Below, in pieces: positions 16,811-26,245 of a stretch of DNA of 64,000 nucleotides (positions are counted from its first letter, which is position 1; each line of letters starts with the position of its first letter). The notes below the pieces were generated by a model. The model had not been told where the DNA came from. It did no database searches and was given only the letters and a program-made list of their open reading frames with translations. The translations under genes and the position numbers were made by a program. This DNA is from Legionella_A sp963772805 (GTDB taxonomy: Bacteria > Pseudomonadota > Gammaproteobacteria > Legionellales > Legionellaceae): positions 1 through 64,000 of the forward strand of contig CAVYYU010000002.1 in assembly GCA_963772805.1 (NCBI GenBank), in the 5' to 3' direction.

Positions 16811-17838
16811 AGGTTATTTTCGTCTTGCTGCGACTCACTCCATTCTCCGAGAACCATCTCAGCGCGATTGTTATCGATGAATGTTGCGATTTTGAAAATA
16901 GTTTGGCCCTCATGTATCAGAGGATGACGATTAACGCCAACGACAATGCCATCCTGCGGCGCTTTTACAGGCTCAACTGTATCGGCACTAAATGGGTCAT
17001 TGATCACACCTATAATTTCATTTTTGCGAATCATTTGTCCCAATTCAACCCGAGACTTTAAAATTCCGCTTCGATGAGAGTGGATCCAATCTTGATCTTG
17101 AGAGAGGACAGGCTTAAAGGCTTTGTCGTCATTAGTATCTGAATCAAATGCAATCATATCTAATGAACGCATGACATTTTTGATGCCGGCTAAACCCAAC
17201 GAAATTGCCGATTCATCAAAGCGCATAGCCTCTCCGCCCTGATAAACCAACAAAGGAATGTTCAAGCTTTCCGTGGTTTGGCGCAATGTATTATTTTCTG
17301 TTTCCACGTTGGTGATAACAGGCGCTGCAAATATTTGAGCCAACGCTTTGCTTTCTGCATCAGCTAAATTGCAATAGACCTGTGGCAAAATATCGTGATT
17401 TAATGAGCCGGTTCGCAACTCAATACAGTAAGTAGCCTTAGACAGGATTTCTTTCGTATAAACATAAGCGATTCGCTCACCATACGTTCCATCTTCCTGC
17501 CCCGGAAAACATCGTTCAAGAGTGGCCTCATAACTTGAGTTTTTTGCATAATTGACCAAGCCCAGAACATTAAGAACAGGAACGACGATGAGAGTACCGT
17601 TTAAATTTTTTATTTCATCAGCAAGAAGCAACTGATTGATTATCTCCAAACCATTTAGTTCATCACCTTTAACGGATGAAAAAACAAGAAGGCAGGGGCC
17701 GGCATTCTTGCCGTGCACTACCTTAATTGGCATATAAAAAGAGGCACAAGAAAAAAATTCTGGCAAAGGCAGCGCTAAATTGGCTATCTCGCCGGGATGA
17801 ATGGTGGCATCACAAATTTGTAGATTCGAGTTCTTCAT
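16807..17838 (-). CDS. Succinylglutamate desuccinylase/aspartoacylase-like protein, zinc His ligands replaced
   Basis: The 343-aa protein aligns over the whole AstE/AspA fold of the M14 superfamily. The usual G-x-x-H-G-D-E motif is SSVKGDELNG (K57 in place of His, D59 and E60 kept). The later D-L-H-T-G-S motif is CIELRTGS (R142 in place of His). R-C-F-P-G (R109 onward) keeps the substrate-binding Arg region. A C-terminal barrel-sandwich-like segment (SGILKSRVELGQMI, APQDGIVVGVNRHPLIHEGQTI) resembles lipoyl/biotin-type domains common in the family. With both canonical zinc His ligands gone it may be a non-catalytic or altered enzyme. It forms an overlapping pair with the MFS gene. Confidence 0.8.
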   Translation of the reverse strand: MKNSNLQICDATIHPGEIANLALPLPEFFSCASFYMPIKVVHGKNAGPCLLVFSSVKGDELNGLEIINQLLLADEIKNLNGTLIVVPVLNVLGLVNYAKNSSYEATLERCFPGQEDGTYGERIAYVYTKEILSKATYCIELRTGSLNHDILPQVYCNLADAESKALAQIFAAPVITNVETENNTLRQTTESLNIPLLVYQGGEAMRFDESAISLGLAGIKNVMRSLDMIAFDSDTNDDKAFKPVLSQDQDWIHSHRSGILKSRVELGQMIRKNEIIGVINDPFSADTVEPVKAPQDGIVVGVNRHPLIHEGQTIFKIATFIDNNRAEMVLGEWSESQQDENNL

Positions 17839-18054
17839 AAATAAGAGAGTTTAACCCTAATCTCCAGTGCAAACAAAAAGTCAGTCTAGCAAAAATTGCA
17901 GCACAGATCAAAATAACGATGCTGGGCATGATCCGCGCTTGCTGTTTTTCAAGTCCTGAAGTAATTCATATCGCGCTAAAATTGAAAAACTATTGCGAAT
18001 TGCCGCAAAGAAATGGAATACTAAACATTGAAACATTTTTGACTGGATGTCTTA

Positions 18055-19614
18055 ATGTTAAAACGAGATATAACAAGAACAAACATTTTAATTGCTTCCG
18101 CGGGGGGAATGGTTGGTTCGGGATGGTTATTTAGCCCATTTATTAGCGCGCAGATCGCAGGTAGCAATTCCCTGATTAGCTGGGTAATAGCCGCTCTTTT
18201 CATGCTCTTTATCGCCCTACCCTTGTGTGAATTAGGCAGCATGTTTCCCGTCTCTGGTGGAATGTCTAATTACCCGACCTACACGCATGGCCAAGAGGTT
18301 GGCTTTCTGTTCGCGTGGGCTTCCTGGTTATCCTACGTGGTGATGACACCAATTGAAATCCAGGCCATTCTTCAATACTCAAGCCATTTTTTCCCCTTCC
18401 TAACCACGGGCAATTCTGCAGCACTTGAACTGTCAGGCTATGGCTATCTTGCTGCTTTCTTTATTATGCTATTGGTGGTCATTCTAAATTCTTATGGCAT
18501 TAAAATATTGGCTGAATGCAATAAATATGCCAGCATTATCAAATTCATATTACCCAGCATTGCAATTATTGCCCTTTTATATAGCGCACCAACCTTAGGC
18601 AACATCAATATTCATCTGTCTGACAAAAGCGATTGGGTAAATATCTTCAGCGCCCTTTCTACGGGCGGCGTTATATTTGCTTTTACCGGATTTCAAAACG
18701 GCTTGGTTCTGGCGGGTGAAGTAAAAAATCCTCAACGCAATATTCCAATTGCAATTCTGGGTGCCGTATTAATAGGCTTCGTTTTATATTTTATGCTTGA
18801 GTTTAGCTTTGTTGCGGCAGTTCCTCAAAAATATCTGGCTCATGGTTGGCATGCATTAAGCTATCCGGGCGACAGTGGCCCTTTAGTCGGCTTGACTTTA
18901 ATATTGGGACTTGGAGCCGTCGCTACCATGCTGATGATTGACGCGGCTTTTTCTCCTTTCGGAACAACACTGGTATATACCGCCGCGACATCACGCATTC
19001 TATATGGCATGTCTTTGAATAATCATTTGCCTCAAGTTTTTTTAAAAGTAAATCGCCACAAAATACCTTACGTTACACTCTATGCAAATTTTTTAGTGGG
19101 TCTTTTATCTTTTCTGCCTTTCCCTGGATGGCAAAAATTAGTGGCCTTTCTTTCTTCAGCCAGTATTCTATCCTACAGTATTGGACCAATTTGTATATTG
19201 GGGATGCGCAAACTACAGCCGGATACCCACCGACCATTTCGCTTGTCAGCCAGTCTTCTTTGCTCGCACCTGGCATTTTATTTCTGCAATCTCATGCTGT
19301 ATTGGTGCGGATTTGATATCATTTGGAAACTGGATGTTGCCTTAGTGATTGGCCTGGCAATTTGTTTCGCCTATAACCGCCGAAGTGTTTTCGTAGGCAA
19401 TCGGTTGTTGTACTGGTTCTTATTTTACATGGTAAGCATGCTTATCATGTCTTACCTCGGCTCATTTGGCGGGATCGGCGTACTTAGCTTTCCAGTTGAC
19501 CTCGTCTGTATTCTGCCACTCAGCATCTTTACGCTGTCATTATCACAGTTTTTATTAAATCACAGCACCCATGAAATGATAAATTACGAAGCAGAGGATA
19601 TACTCAGAGCATAA
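18055..19614 (+). CDS. APC-family amino acid permease
   Basis: The 519-aa protein has about 12-14 transmembrane helices. Its N-terminal SAGGMVGSGWLFSPF is the unwound TM1 motif of the APC superfamily. GGMSNYPTYTHGQEVGFLFAWASWLSYV (outline of TM3) and IFAFTGFQNGLVLAGEVKNPQRNIPIA (outline of TM6, E in the GEVKNP motif) are also typical. It is a proton-coupled amino acid transporter; resemblance is closest to aspartate/glutamate-type symporters, but specificity is not certain. It is divergent from the aspartoacylase-like gene. Legionella-like bacteria live on amino acids, which suits this role. Confidence 0.87.
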   Translation: MLKRDITRTNILIASAGGMVGSGWLFSPFISAQIAGSNSLISWVIAALFMLFIALPLCELGSMFPVSGGMSNYPTYTHGQEVGFLFAWASWLSYVVMTPIEIQAILQYSSHFFPFLTTGNSAALELSGYGYLAAFFIMLLVVILNSYGIKILAECNKYASIIKFILPSIAIIALLYSAPTLGNINIHLSDKSDWVNIFSALSTGGVIFAFTGFQNGLVLAGEVKNPQRNIPIAILGAVLIGFVLYFMLEFSFVAAVPQKYLAHGWHALSYPGDSGPLVGLTLILGLGAVATMLMIDAAFSPFGTTLVYTAATSRILYGMSLNNHLPQVFLKVNRHKIPYVTLYANFLVGLLSFLPFPGWQKLVAFLSSASILSYSIGPICILGMRKLQPDTHRPFRLSASLLCSHLAFYFCNLMLYWCGFDIIWKLDVALVIGLAICFAYNRRSVFVGNRLLYWFLFYMVSMLIMSYLGSFGGIGVLSFPVDLVCILPLSIFTLSLSQFLLNHSTHEMINYEAEDILRA

Positions 19615-19691
19615 TAACCACCGGCTAACTATCGGTTGCTGCATACCAGGATAGGTGTACCACCGTATCGACATCCATTACCGCCGTTTAT

Positions 19692-20909
19692 TTATCCAAA
19701 ATTAAAGGTCAATTTTAACGAGACCGAATCCTTCGAGCCCTTATTTACGCCAGTAATCGAACTCCTCGCACTGACGATATTAATGTTTTCATTTTGAATA
19801 AACGCATGGGCATAGCTGCCGTCAATAATAATATTATCGGTAATTTCATACCCAGCGGATGCACCCGCAACAATACTGTCACCGTTTATTAGTTGATAAT
19901 TATGGTTTCCAGGCGATTGATTATAAGTACCTGCAACGCGGATTATCCATTTAGGCGTCATTCGATAATGACTACCCAGCGTTAACAACCATGAATCATG
20001 TAAATGATAAGGAACATCTGCATCTAAAATAACAGCCTGCGAGCCAAGTTGCGTCGCGATGCCATGAATCGTTACGTTTTTAAATATACTCCATTGCAGG
20101 TATTGAATAGTGCCAATGAATCCTAACGCCGGTGTTATTGCCTGATTTATCGAAAGCACGCTTCGCGCCGGGGTCCAAAATTTAAAATGATAATCATCAG
20201 AAATGACGACAGAACTGCCTTCCAAAACGCTGGTGCCACTGAGTCGATACGTAATCGCGCTGCGGTAATTAAAACCAATGGTGGTTGAGGCGCGGGGCCT
20301 TAATAACACACCCACATCGCCACCGAAACCTTGACCATCAGCCTCATTACGGCTTTGACTGTCAGGAATATTCAGGCTTGGGAAACCGGTGATGGGTTGT
20401 AAAAGAAAGTCGGCTTTTGTAATATTTATCGCCGCGCCTAATGAAAGAAATTCATTTAATTTAACGCCTATTCCTGGAACAAAATCTATGCTTTGCACAC
20501 GACTCCCAGATTGGCTATAGCGTAGAATTGAGTTTTCGTCGACGGCCTTGTTAAACGAATTGGCGACTACAGCCAACCCTATTGCGAGCTTATCTGTGAC
20601 AGGTTTACCCCAATAGATTGAAGGTAGAAAATAATTCGTCTTTGAAACCGCATTACCTGATTGTGTAAAATCGGTTCTTGTTTGGATAAACTGACCCGCA
20701 AAATCGCTATGCGCATAAGCCAAGGATCCCAGCGTTATCATTTGCGATTTTTTTAATAACGTTAAAGCAGCAGGGTTGTTATACGTTGCAGTCGCATCAT
20801 TAACTACCGCAGCACCAATCGTTGCCTCGATGAAGGAGGCGTGCAGTGTGTGTGTGCACAATAATAACCCTGGGAATATTAAATTTTTAACCTTCTTAAT
20901 CACTGTCAA
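19692..20909 (-). CDS. FadL-family outer membrane transport protein
   Basis: The 405-aa protein has an N-terminal signal peptide (VKNLIFPGLLLCTHTLHA) and the family N-terminal hatch motif (AAVVNDATATYNNPAALTLL, with NPAA). After it come repeated amphipathic strands and a C-terminus ending in Phe-Gly (LKLTFNFG) typical of BAM substrates. FadL barrels import hydrophobic compounds such as long-chain fatty acids. SVSLKLTFNFG and YEITDNIIIDGSYAHAF are characteristic of the last strands. It is slightly shorter than E. coli FadL (about 420 mature residues). Monocistronic by position. Confidence 0.87.
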   Translation of the reverse strand: MTVIKKVKNLIFPGLLLCTHTLHASFIEATIGAAVVNDATATYNNPAALTLLKKSQMITLGSLAYAHSDFAGQFIQTRTDFTQSGNAVSKTNYFLPSIYWGKPVTDKLAIGLAVVANSFNKAVDENSILRYSQSGSRVQSIDFVPGIGVKLNEFLSLGAAINITKADFLLQPITGFPSLNIPDSQSRNEADGQGFGGDVGVLLRPRASTTIGFNYRSAITYRLSGTSVLEGSSVVISDDYHFKFWTPARSVLSINQAITPALGFIGTIQYLQWSIFKNVTIHGIATQLGSQAVILDADVPYHLHDSWLLTLGSHYRMTPKWIIRVAGTYNQSPGNHNYQLINGDSIVAGASAGYEITDNIIIDGSYAHAFIQNENINIVSARSSITGVNKGSKDSVSLKLTFNFG

Positions 20910-21018
20910 TAATCCACGCCCATACCGATAAATCCTATACTAGCAGGTAGTATAATACAGCGACACAGGAGTATGACGATAAACATCTATACCCCTCATG
21001 AAACTTGCCACTGCATCC

Positions 21019-22920
21019 TCAGCGTTTAAATTCATGACCAGTTGATGAGGCGGAATAGTCCGAGTTATCGGGAGGTTCTATTTGTGGATTATCGCGAGGA
21101 AGACAGGCTACCTCTTTCAAGAACCGACGGAAGTTCTGTGCCGCAGAACTTTCACTCGCATTAATCTTTGGTGCAGGCACTGATGATACGCTGGATGAGC
21201 GGTTATCCCTCGGATGATTTAAGATAGATGATTCAGAGCAACTAAAGGCTCTTGCGCGTGTTTGTGCTTTTTTATCTAATTCCGTTGAACTAAGCCTCCG
21301 TCTCCCACCCATAAATGGCGACAAACCATCGGAAGACTCGCGCTCGTCGGATGACAATTCACTCATTCTATCCTCTACTCTTTTTATCAACTCCTTGTTA
21401 TCCAAATACAAGCCCGGCTGATGGGCTGCAAAGAAAAACAGTATTTTTGCAAATTCAATTTTAGCAGGCGCATTGGTAATAGATTGGTAATGTTTTTTAA
21501 GCTCGGCCAGATAAATTACATGACGCTCCCAAACATTATCGTCTATCGCCAATGAGTTAAACTCGGTAGCATTTATTTCTATATTTTCGGCCAATATTCG
21601 ATAGTATTCTGGCGCTTGATTCTTCGCAAAAGTAATTTCGCCATCCAGCTTATCGATAAAAATATCCATGACCGTACGCCCGTTACACTCGGCTCTTAAT
21701 AAAGTAACCAATTGCTCATCGTTGTGCAGCCGCGCTGCCTCTATCGCAAGATTCCATAAATCAACACCGTCTACTTCTTCTTTATCTATCTCAAACATCC
21801 TTTGTTTCAACTCGCCTTTCCAGGCATCATGTAGCTCGGAAAACATGCGTACATTTTGACCCAAAAGCAAACCCGTCTGATTGATGGTTGATTCACCTTG
21901 CTTCTCTTCGCTTTCACTCACTTGCAAGATGATGCGAGCATAGTTTCGCTCACCGCTGGGCAACAAAAATAGTACATTTTGTGGTAGATGCAAGCCCATC
22001 TGCGGGTGAGTTTTTAACAAAGCAACCAAAGCCGGTAGATTTGAGTCAACCAAGCTTAATGTAAAGGCCAAGCGGTCTAATGAGGTCACCGGGATTTTCT
22101 TACTTCCGGCTTGGTTCTCCAGAAAATTTTGCACCGCGAAGATAGTCGGTTGCCCATCTACTGTTTTTAACATCGTTGTAGCAGAAACGATCATTTTCCA
22201 AACGATATAAGGGATAATCTTTCGGTAATCATTAATAACACCTCTCGCCATTGCGCGTAAATCAGTATTGATTTTATTATCCGCTGCAATCATTGTCGTT
22301 AAATCAAGCAATGCATTTATCCAATCATGAGCCAACATATCCGCACTTTCTATTTCGTTTAGCCCGGGCGTCATTACATCCCGTTGGATAATATCATGAT
22401 ATTTAAAACCCACATTAACGAACACCTGCTCTTCTTTGCAGCGGTGCTGGTCTCCTTGAATTTGCTTAATCACCAGGGCGGCTAATTCTGCTGATTCACG
22501 CGGATGGTAACTACGATGATAATTGCTCTGCGGCCCTTCATGCGCAATATGCTTAAGCTCACCGACGCCATTCAAATTATTTAATATATCTAAAAACACG
22601 TCGGGCTTGCCAACTTGAGCTAGCCAACTCTTTATTTTAGTTGACCGTTTTTCATAATCTGCTGCATAACGCTTATCAAGCTCTATGCCTAATGCAATCA
22701 TTTCTTGCAGATTTCTTGAAAGCGCTCCAAAGGTCGACGGCGTTTTTCGACCTGGATTAATAACCGTATTTGCGTGCGTGCTTATCGTTTCAAGCAAGTT
22801 ATCAACAAACTTATCATCCTGTTTTGCAAGACTTAAAATTTGGAAAAGGATGCCATCATATCGTTGATTTGCAACCGAGCCCAATTGACTAAGGGAAAGA
22901 CTATCTACACTACTAGGCAT
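21019..22920 (-). CDS. 633-aa protein of unknown function, effector candidate with HD-like motif
   Basis: This is a large soluble, mostly helical protein with no signal peptide. Between residues 120 and 200 it has a His/Asp pattern reminiscent of HD phosphohydrolases: H127, H139 in SYHPRES, H175-D176 in FKYHDIIQ and H198-D199 in LAHDW. A long helical body follows. The last ~100 residues are low-complexity, Ser-rich and charged (RRRLSSTELD, RSSSVSSVPAP), ending in STGHEFKR. Length, solubility and a disordered tail fit type IV effectors of Legionellales, but I recognise no family. The HD reading is a motif observation only and could be coincidental. Confidence 0.65.
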   Translation of the reverse strand: MPSSVDSLSLSQLGSVANQRYDGILFQILSLAKQDDKFVDNLLETISTHANTVINPGRKTPSTFGALSRNLQEMIALGIELDKRYAADYEKRSTKIKSWLAQVGKPDVFLDILNNLNGVGELKHIAHEGPQSNYHRSYHPRESAELAALVIKQIQGDQHRCKEEQVFVNVGFKYHDIIQRDVMTPGLNEIESADMLAHDWINALLDLTTMIAADNKINTDLRAMARGVINDYRKIIPYIVWKMIVSATTMLKTVDGQPTIFAVQNFLENQAGSKKIPVTSLDRLAFTLSLVDSNLPALVALLKTHPQMGLHLPQNVLFLLPSGERNYARIILQVSESEEKQGESTINQTGLLLGQNVRMFSELHDAWKGELKQRMFEIDKEEVDGVDLWNLAIEAARLHNDEQLVTLLRAECNGRTVMDIFIDKLDGEITFAKNQAPEYYRILAENIEINATEFNSLAIDDNVWERHVIYLAELKKHYQSITNAPAKIEFAKILFFFAAHQPGLYLDNKELIKRVEDRMSELSSDERESSDGLSPFMGGRRRLSSTELDKKAQTRARAFSCSESSILNHPRDNRSSSVSSVPAPKINASESSAAQNFRRFLKEVACLPRDNPQIEPPDNSDYSASSTGHEFKR

Positions 22921-23337
22921 TTTTCATTACTTCAAACACAACATATCTATATTATAGCAAAGTGAGCGATTTTTGCGCAATTTGCAGCGGAATAGGCTGG
23001 CAACGGGTGATTTTCCATCAAGGTAACACGTTAAGCACACTGGATCAGAATAAATAGAACTACTCCGTAAGAACATTAAACCTGAAACCGACTATTTCAT
23101 ACAAACTACTTTGCCAGAGATTTGCAGGGATGATAGCGCGCGCAATATTGATGTCCAGTTTATTTTAAACAAATTGCCGCTTGCATCCAATTCGGCGTCG
23201 ATTATCGAGCCGGGCATGTCATTAAACCACGCATTAACCTACTTCAGACCGTTGACAGCCTGGTATGAGCATGTCATTATGGCCGCTCATTTTTTGTCCA
23301 TATTGGATTGAGAAAACAAATTTCCGCTGAGGGGACG
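22921..23337. other. Intergenic region with a possible coding remnant on the plus strand
   Basis: Codons 23056-23311 on the plus strand form an uninterrupted frame of coding-like composition (LLRKNIKPETDYFIQTTLPE ... SIIEPGMSLNHALTYFRPLT ... MAAHFLSILD). It lacks a good start, follows a stop directly and matches no family I know. It may be the 3' end of a deleted gene. The MFS gene begins at 23338. Nothing else is seen. Confidence 0.35.
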
Positions 23338-24573
23338 ATGTTGATGACAATGAATTCGGCATGGTGTGTATGGCTGATCGCCTCTATCTTTTATGCTTAT
23401 CAATATATTTTACGAGTCATGCCCAATATTATGTTGCCGGATATCATGCAACAATTTCATATTAATGCGGCAGATTTTGGTCAATTTTCGGGTATTTATT
23501 ACATTGGTTATTCACTGATGCATCTGCCGATTGGTATCATGCTTGACCGCCACGGCCCCAGAAAAGTCATGACAGTTTGTATTCTGCTTACCGTCATTGG
23601 TCTAATTCCCATTATTTTTTCGAGCCATTGGGTATATCCGGTACTTGGCCGTGCGTTGATTGGTATTGGCTCATCCGCAGCGATTTTAGGCACGTTTAAA
23701 GTCATCCGCCTAAGCTTCAGTGAGAAGCGATTTACGCGCATGTTAAGTTTTTCAGTGACCATTGGTCTGGTTGGTGCCATCTATGGCGGCGGGCCCGTGC
23801 GCTACTTATGCAGCACCTGGGGTTACCAGGCAGTAGTGCAACTTTTTATGGCCATAGGGATTTTATTAGCCGCGCTGACCTATTACTTTGTGCCGGAAAG
23901 CAAGCCTATGCGAAGCACCGCGGTTTTGTCAGACATTCGCGCCGTCTTAACCAATGGCCGTGTTTTGCTGCTGTGCCTGGCTGCAGGAATGATGGTGGGA
24001 CCGCTTGAGGGTTTTGCTGACGTCTGGGGGTCTGCCTTTTTAAAACAGATGTATGGTTATACGCCATCCACCGCTAGCTATCTGCCGTCGCTCATTTTTA
24101 TTGGCATGTGTTTTGGCGCGCCGGTTCTAAGTTATGTCGCTGAAAAATCAGGGTATTACATAGGCACCATTATTGCCGCAGCCAGTGCGATGGCCATTAT
24201 CTTTACGCTACTGATTGCCGGCTCATTAACAACAAATGCCATCGTCATTGATTTTATATTAGTTGGTATCTGCAGCGCTTATCAAATTTTAGCAATTTAT
24301 AAGGCCTCTACCTACGTACCTGAATCGCTGGTAGGACTGACAACAGCGGTAGCTAATATGATTATTATGAGTTTTGGCTATGCGTTTCATAGCACCATAG
24401 GCTTTATTGTAAATGCTTACGGCGGTCCAAACTCGACCCAGGCTCTCGCTTATGGCATTAGCATTATTCCGATCACTTTATGCGTAGGTATTGCTGGATT
24501 TTTAGCCGTAGGCTTGTTAAGCAGGCCCGCGAAATTATCGTTGCATGACACTGGCACGGCAGGCGCCACATAA
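23338..24573 (+). CDS. Major facilitator superfamily transporter
   Basis: The 411-aa protein has 12 transmembrane helices. The TM2-TM3 loop IGIMLDRHGPRKVMTV is the MFS motif A, and LGRALIGIGSSAAILGTFKVI is a motif-B-like region. The start at ATG 23338 is supported by GAGGGG 3 nt upstream; an in-frame ATG at 23308 lacks this. The N-terminus WLIASIFYAYQYILRVMPNIM is shared with a Legionella-type MFS group of unknown substrate, and is a distant paralogue of the transporter at 15536-16810. Confidence 0.87.
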   Translation: MLMTMNSAWCVWLIASIFYAYQYILRVMPNIMLPDIMQQFHINAADFGQFSGIYYIGYSLMHLPIGIMLDRHGPRKVMTVCILLTVIGLIPIIFSSHWVYPVLGRALIGIGSSAAILGTFKVIRLSFSEKRFTRMLSFSVTIGLVGAIYGGGPVRYLCSTWGYQAVVQLFMAIGILLAALTYYFVPESKPMRSTAVLSDIRAVLTNGRVLLLCLAAGMMVGPLEGFADVWGSAFLKQMYGYTPSTASYLPSLIFIGMCFGAPVLSYVAEKSGYYIGTIIAAASAMAIIFTLLIAGSLTTNAIVIDFILVGICSAYQILAIYKASTYVPESLVGLTTAVANMIIMSFGYAFHSTIGFIVNAYGGPNSTQALAYGISIIPITLCVGIAGFLAVGLLSRPAKLSLHDTGTAGAT

Positions 24574-24708
24574 AACCATGATTCGCGCGCGTTATGCAAG
24601 AGACTTAGTTAACGGATGAGCATCAGACCGCTTAGTGTCTCCAACTAGGTCTCATACAATATAAACATCAGCAGAACATTCGTCACCAGCATCTTTCACC
24701 GAAATACA

Positions 24709-24736
24709 TTCGCTGTTTTAGTAATTACACTATAAT
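24709..24736 (+). promoter_or_regulatory. Putative sigma70 promoter of msrBA
   Basis: A perfect -10 box TATAAT (24731-24736) lies 16 bp after a weak -35 TTCGCT (24709-24714), about 41 bp before the msrBA start. Confidence 0.5.
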
Positions 24737-24777
24737 TCATTACATACACTTAACTTTCTGATAGCGAAGTCTTGTCT

Positions 24778-25650
24778 ATGATGAACATTTTTCTTGATAA
24801 AACCTCCAGCTTAACACCTGTGGCACGGCGCATCATCTGTAACAAAGCAACGGAATATCCACATACGGGTATTTATGATGCAACGGCCATGCAAGGCAGT
24901 TATTTGTGCCGGCGCTGTGGTTTGGCATTATTTCGTGCAGACAGCCAATTTAGTAGCGGTTGCGGGTGGCCAAGCTTTGATGCCGAAATACCACATGCGG
25001 TTAAACAAACACCCGATGCCGATGGGTCGCGGGTAGAAATTCTTTGCAGCCGCTGCGATGGTCATCTTGGACATGTGTTTACTGGTGAGCATTTCACAAC
25101 AAAAAATCGCCGCTATTGTGTGAATTCTGCCGCTATCGATTTCATTGCTGACAGTGATGCGCTGGATAGCGCGGAAGCCATTGTCGCTGGCGGTTGTTTT
25201 TGGGGGGTCGATTATTATTTACGCCAAATTCCTGGGGTGCTCAAGGTAGAGTCGGGGTATACCGGCGGCATGATTTCTGAGCCCCGTTATGAGCAGGTAT
25301 GTCAAGGTAATACGGGTCATTATGAGGCGGTGCGCGTGGTTTATGACGTAGCTAAAACAGATTACCACACGGTGCTTAAACGATTTTTTGAAATTCATGA
25401 CCCGACTCAACGTACAGGGCAAGGGCCCGATCTAGGTCAGCAATACCAGAGTGCCATTTTTTATTACGATAACGCGCAATATGCTGAAGCGCAATCCCTG
25501 ATTCAGCAGTTACAGCAGAAAGGCATGGAGGTGGTCACTCATTTATTGGCGGCACAACCCTTCTGGCCGGCAGAAGACTATCATCAGAATTATTATGCCA
25601 AGCATAGCAAAGCCCCTTATTGTCATCATCCTGTCGCACGGTTTGATTAA
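24778..25650 (+). CDS. msrBA: Bifunctional peptide methionine sulfoxide reductase MsrB-MsrA
   Basis: The 290-aa fusion repairs both stereoisomers of oxidised methionine. MsrB comes first: zinc-binding CRRCGLALF and CSRCDGHLGHVF pairs, SGCGWPSF, and the catalytic Cys in RRYCVNSAAI. MsrA follows with the catalytic GGCFWGVDYYLR, then GYTGG, YEAVRVVYD and DPTQRTGQGPDLGQQYQSAI. MsrA-MsrB fusions exist in both orders; the B-A order is the less usual arrangement compared with PilB-type A-B enzymes. There is no signal peptide, so it is cytoplasmic, thioredoxin-recycled. ATG 24778 (or 24781) is the start; TTG upstream is unlikely. Confidence 0.93.
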   Translation: MMNIFLDKTSSLTPVARRIICNKATEYPHTGIYDATAMQGSYLCRRCGLALFRADSQFSSGCGWPSFDAEIPHAVKQTPDADGSRVEILCSRCDGHLGHVFTGEHFTTKNRRYCVNSAAIDFIADSDALDSAEAIVAGGCFWGVDYYLRQIPGVLKVESGYTGGMISEPRYEQVCQGNTGHYEAVRVVYDVAKTDYHTVLKRFFEIHDPTQRTGQGPDLGQQYQSAIFYYDNAQYAEAQSLIQQLQQKGMEVVTHLLAAQPFWPAEDYHQNYYAKHSKAPYCHHPVARFD

Positions 25651-25710
25651 CACCTCATTTTACTCAAGATTTGCTCGCCGATACCGATAAGAAAAATAAA
25701 GGAGTCGACG

Positions 25711-26022
25711 ATGAACAAGACCGCAAAATTTAATATCGGCGATGTGGTAGTACATACTCATCAAGGCTATCGAGCAATCGTGGTGGATATTGACCCCTTG
25801 TTCCAGGCTTCTGGTCGTTATAATCCGCAAGCATGCAAACGTGATTTTGCCCAACGCAATCCCTGGTATCGCTTGCTGGTAGATGGCAGCAGTCAAGTAA
25901 CCTATGTGGAAGAATGCCTATTAGAAAACGATACTAGCGGTCAGGAGATAAATAACCCCAATCTTGACTCCTATTTAGTAAAGCGGGGCGGATATTATCA
26001 GAGCAACTCCCGCCACCACTAG
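25711..26022 (+). CDS. hspQ: Heat shock protein HspQ (YccV-like)
   Basis: The 103-aa protein is full length for HspQ, an adaptor/specificity factor for Lon with a hemimethylated-DNA-binding-like fold. Characteristic stretches are AKFNIGDVVVHTHQGYRAIVVDIDP (outline, residues 5-29), NPWYRLLVDGS and VTYVEECLLEND. A GGAG ribosome-binding site precedes ATG 25711. It follows msrBA in the same direction with a 60-bp gap, suggesting a joint stress-response unit. The stop overlaps by 4 nt the 3' end of the convergent small membrane-protein gene. Confidence 0.92.
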   Translation: MNKTAKFNIGDVVVHTHQGYRAIVVDIDPLFQASGRYNPQACKRDFAQRNPWYRLLVDGSSQVTYVEECLLENDTSGQEINNPNLDSYLVKRGGYYQSNSRHH

Positions 26023-26213
26023 GAATGATTAAGCAAGAACACCAGCAGCGCCACAAAACCAATCAGTATTAAGGCCAGCATGCCCATGCTTGAAAAGCTC
26101 TTATGCAGGTTCGCGCGACTAAATTGTTCTGGACGACCTTTGATGGTGCGATACAACATCCAGACGATAAAACCGGCCGCAACCAGCCCTAATACTTGAT
26201 AAAGGGTTTCCAT
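26019..26213 (-). CDS. Small two-helix membrane protein
   Basis: The 64-aa protein has two transmembrane helices (LGLVAAGFIVWMLYRTI and MGMLALILIGFVALLVFLL) joined by a basic cytoplasmic loop (KGRPEQFSRANLHK). By the positive-inside rule both ends are periplasmic. An AGGAAC sequence lies upstream of the ATG. It is convergent with hspQ, overlapping 4 nt at the stops. The function is unknown; small proteins of this kind are conserved in Legionella/Coxiella-type genomes. Confidence 0.65.
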   Translation of the reverse strand: METLYQVLGLVAAGFIVWMLYRTIKGRPEQFSRANLHKSFSSMGMLALILIGFVALLVFLLNHS

Positions 26214-26245
26214 AATTAGTTCCTGTGAAAATTTGTCCTAGTGTA

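Noticed and set aside
23056..23311. Open frame upstream of the MFS gene
   Set aside because: It follows a stop directly, has only a TTG start and no homology I can name; kept as a possible gene remnant.
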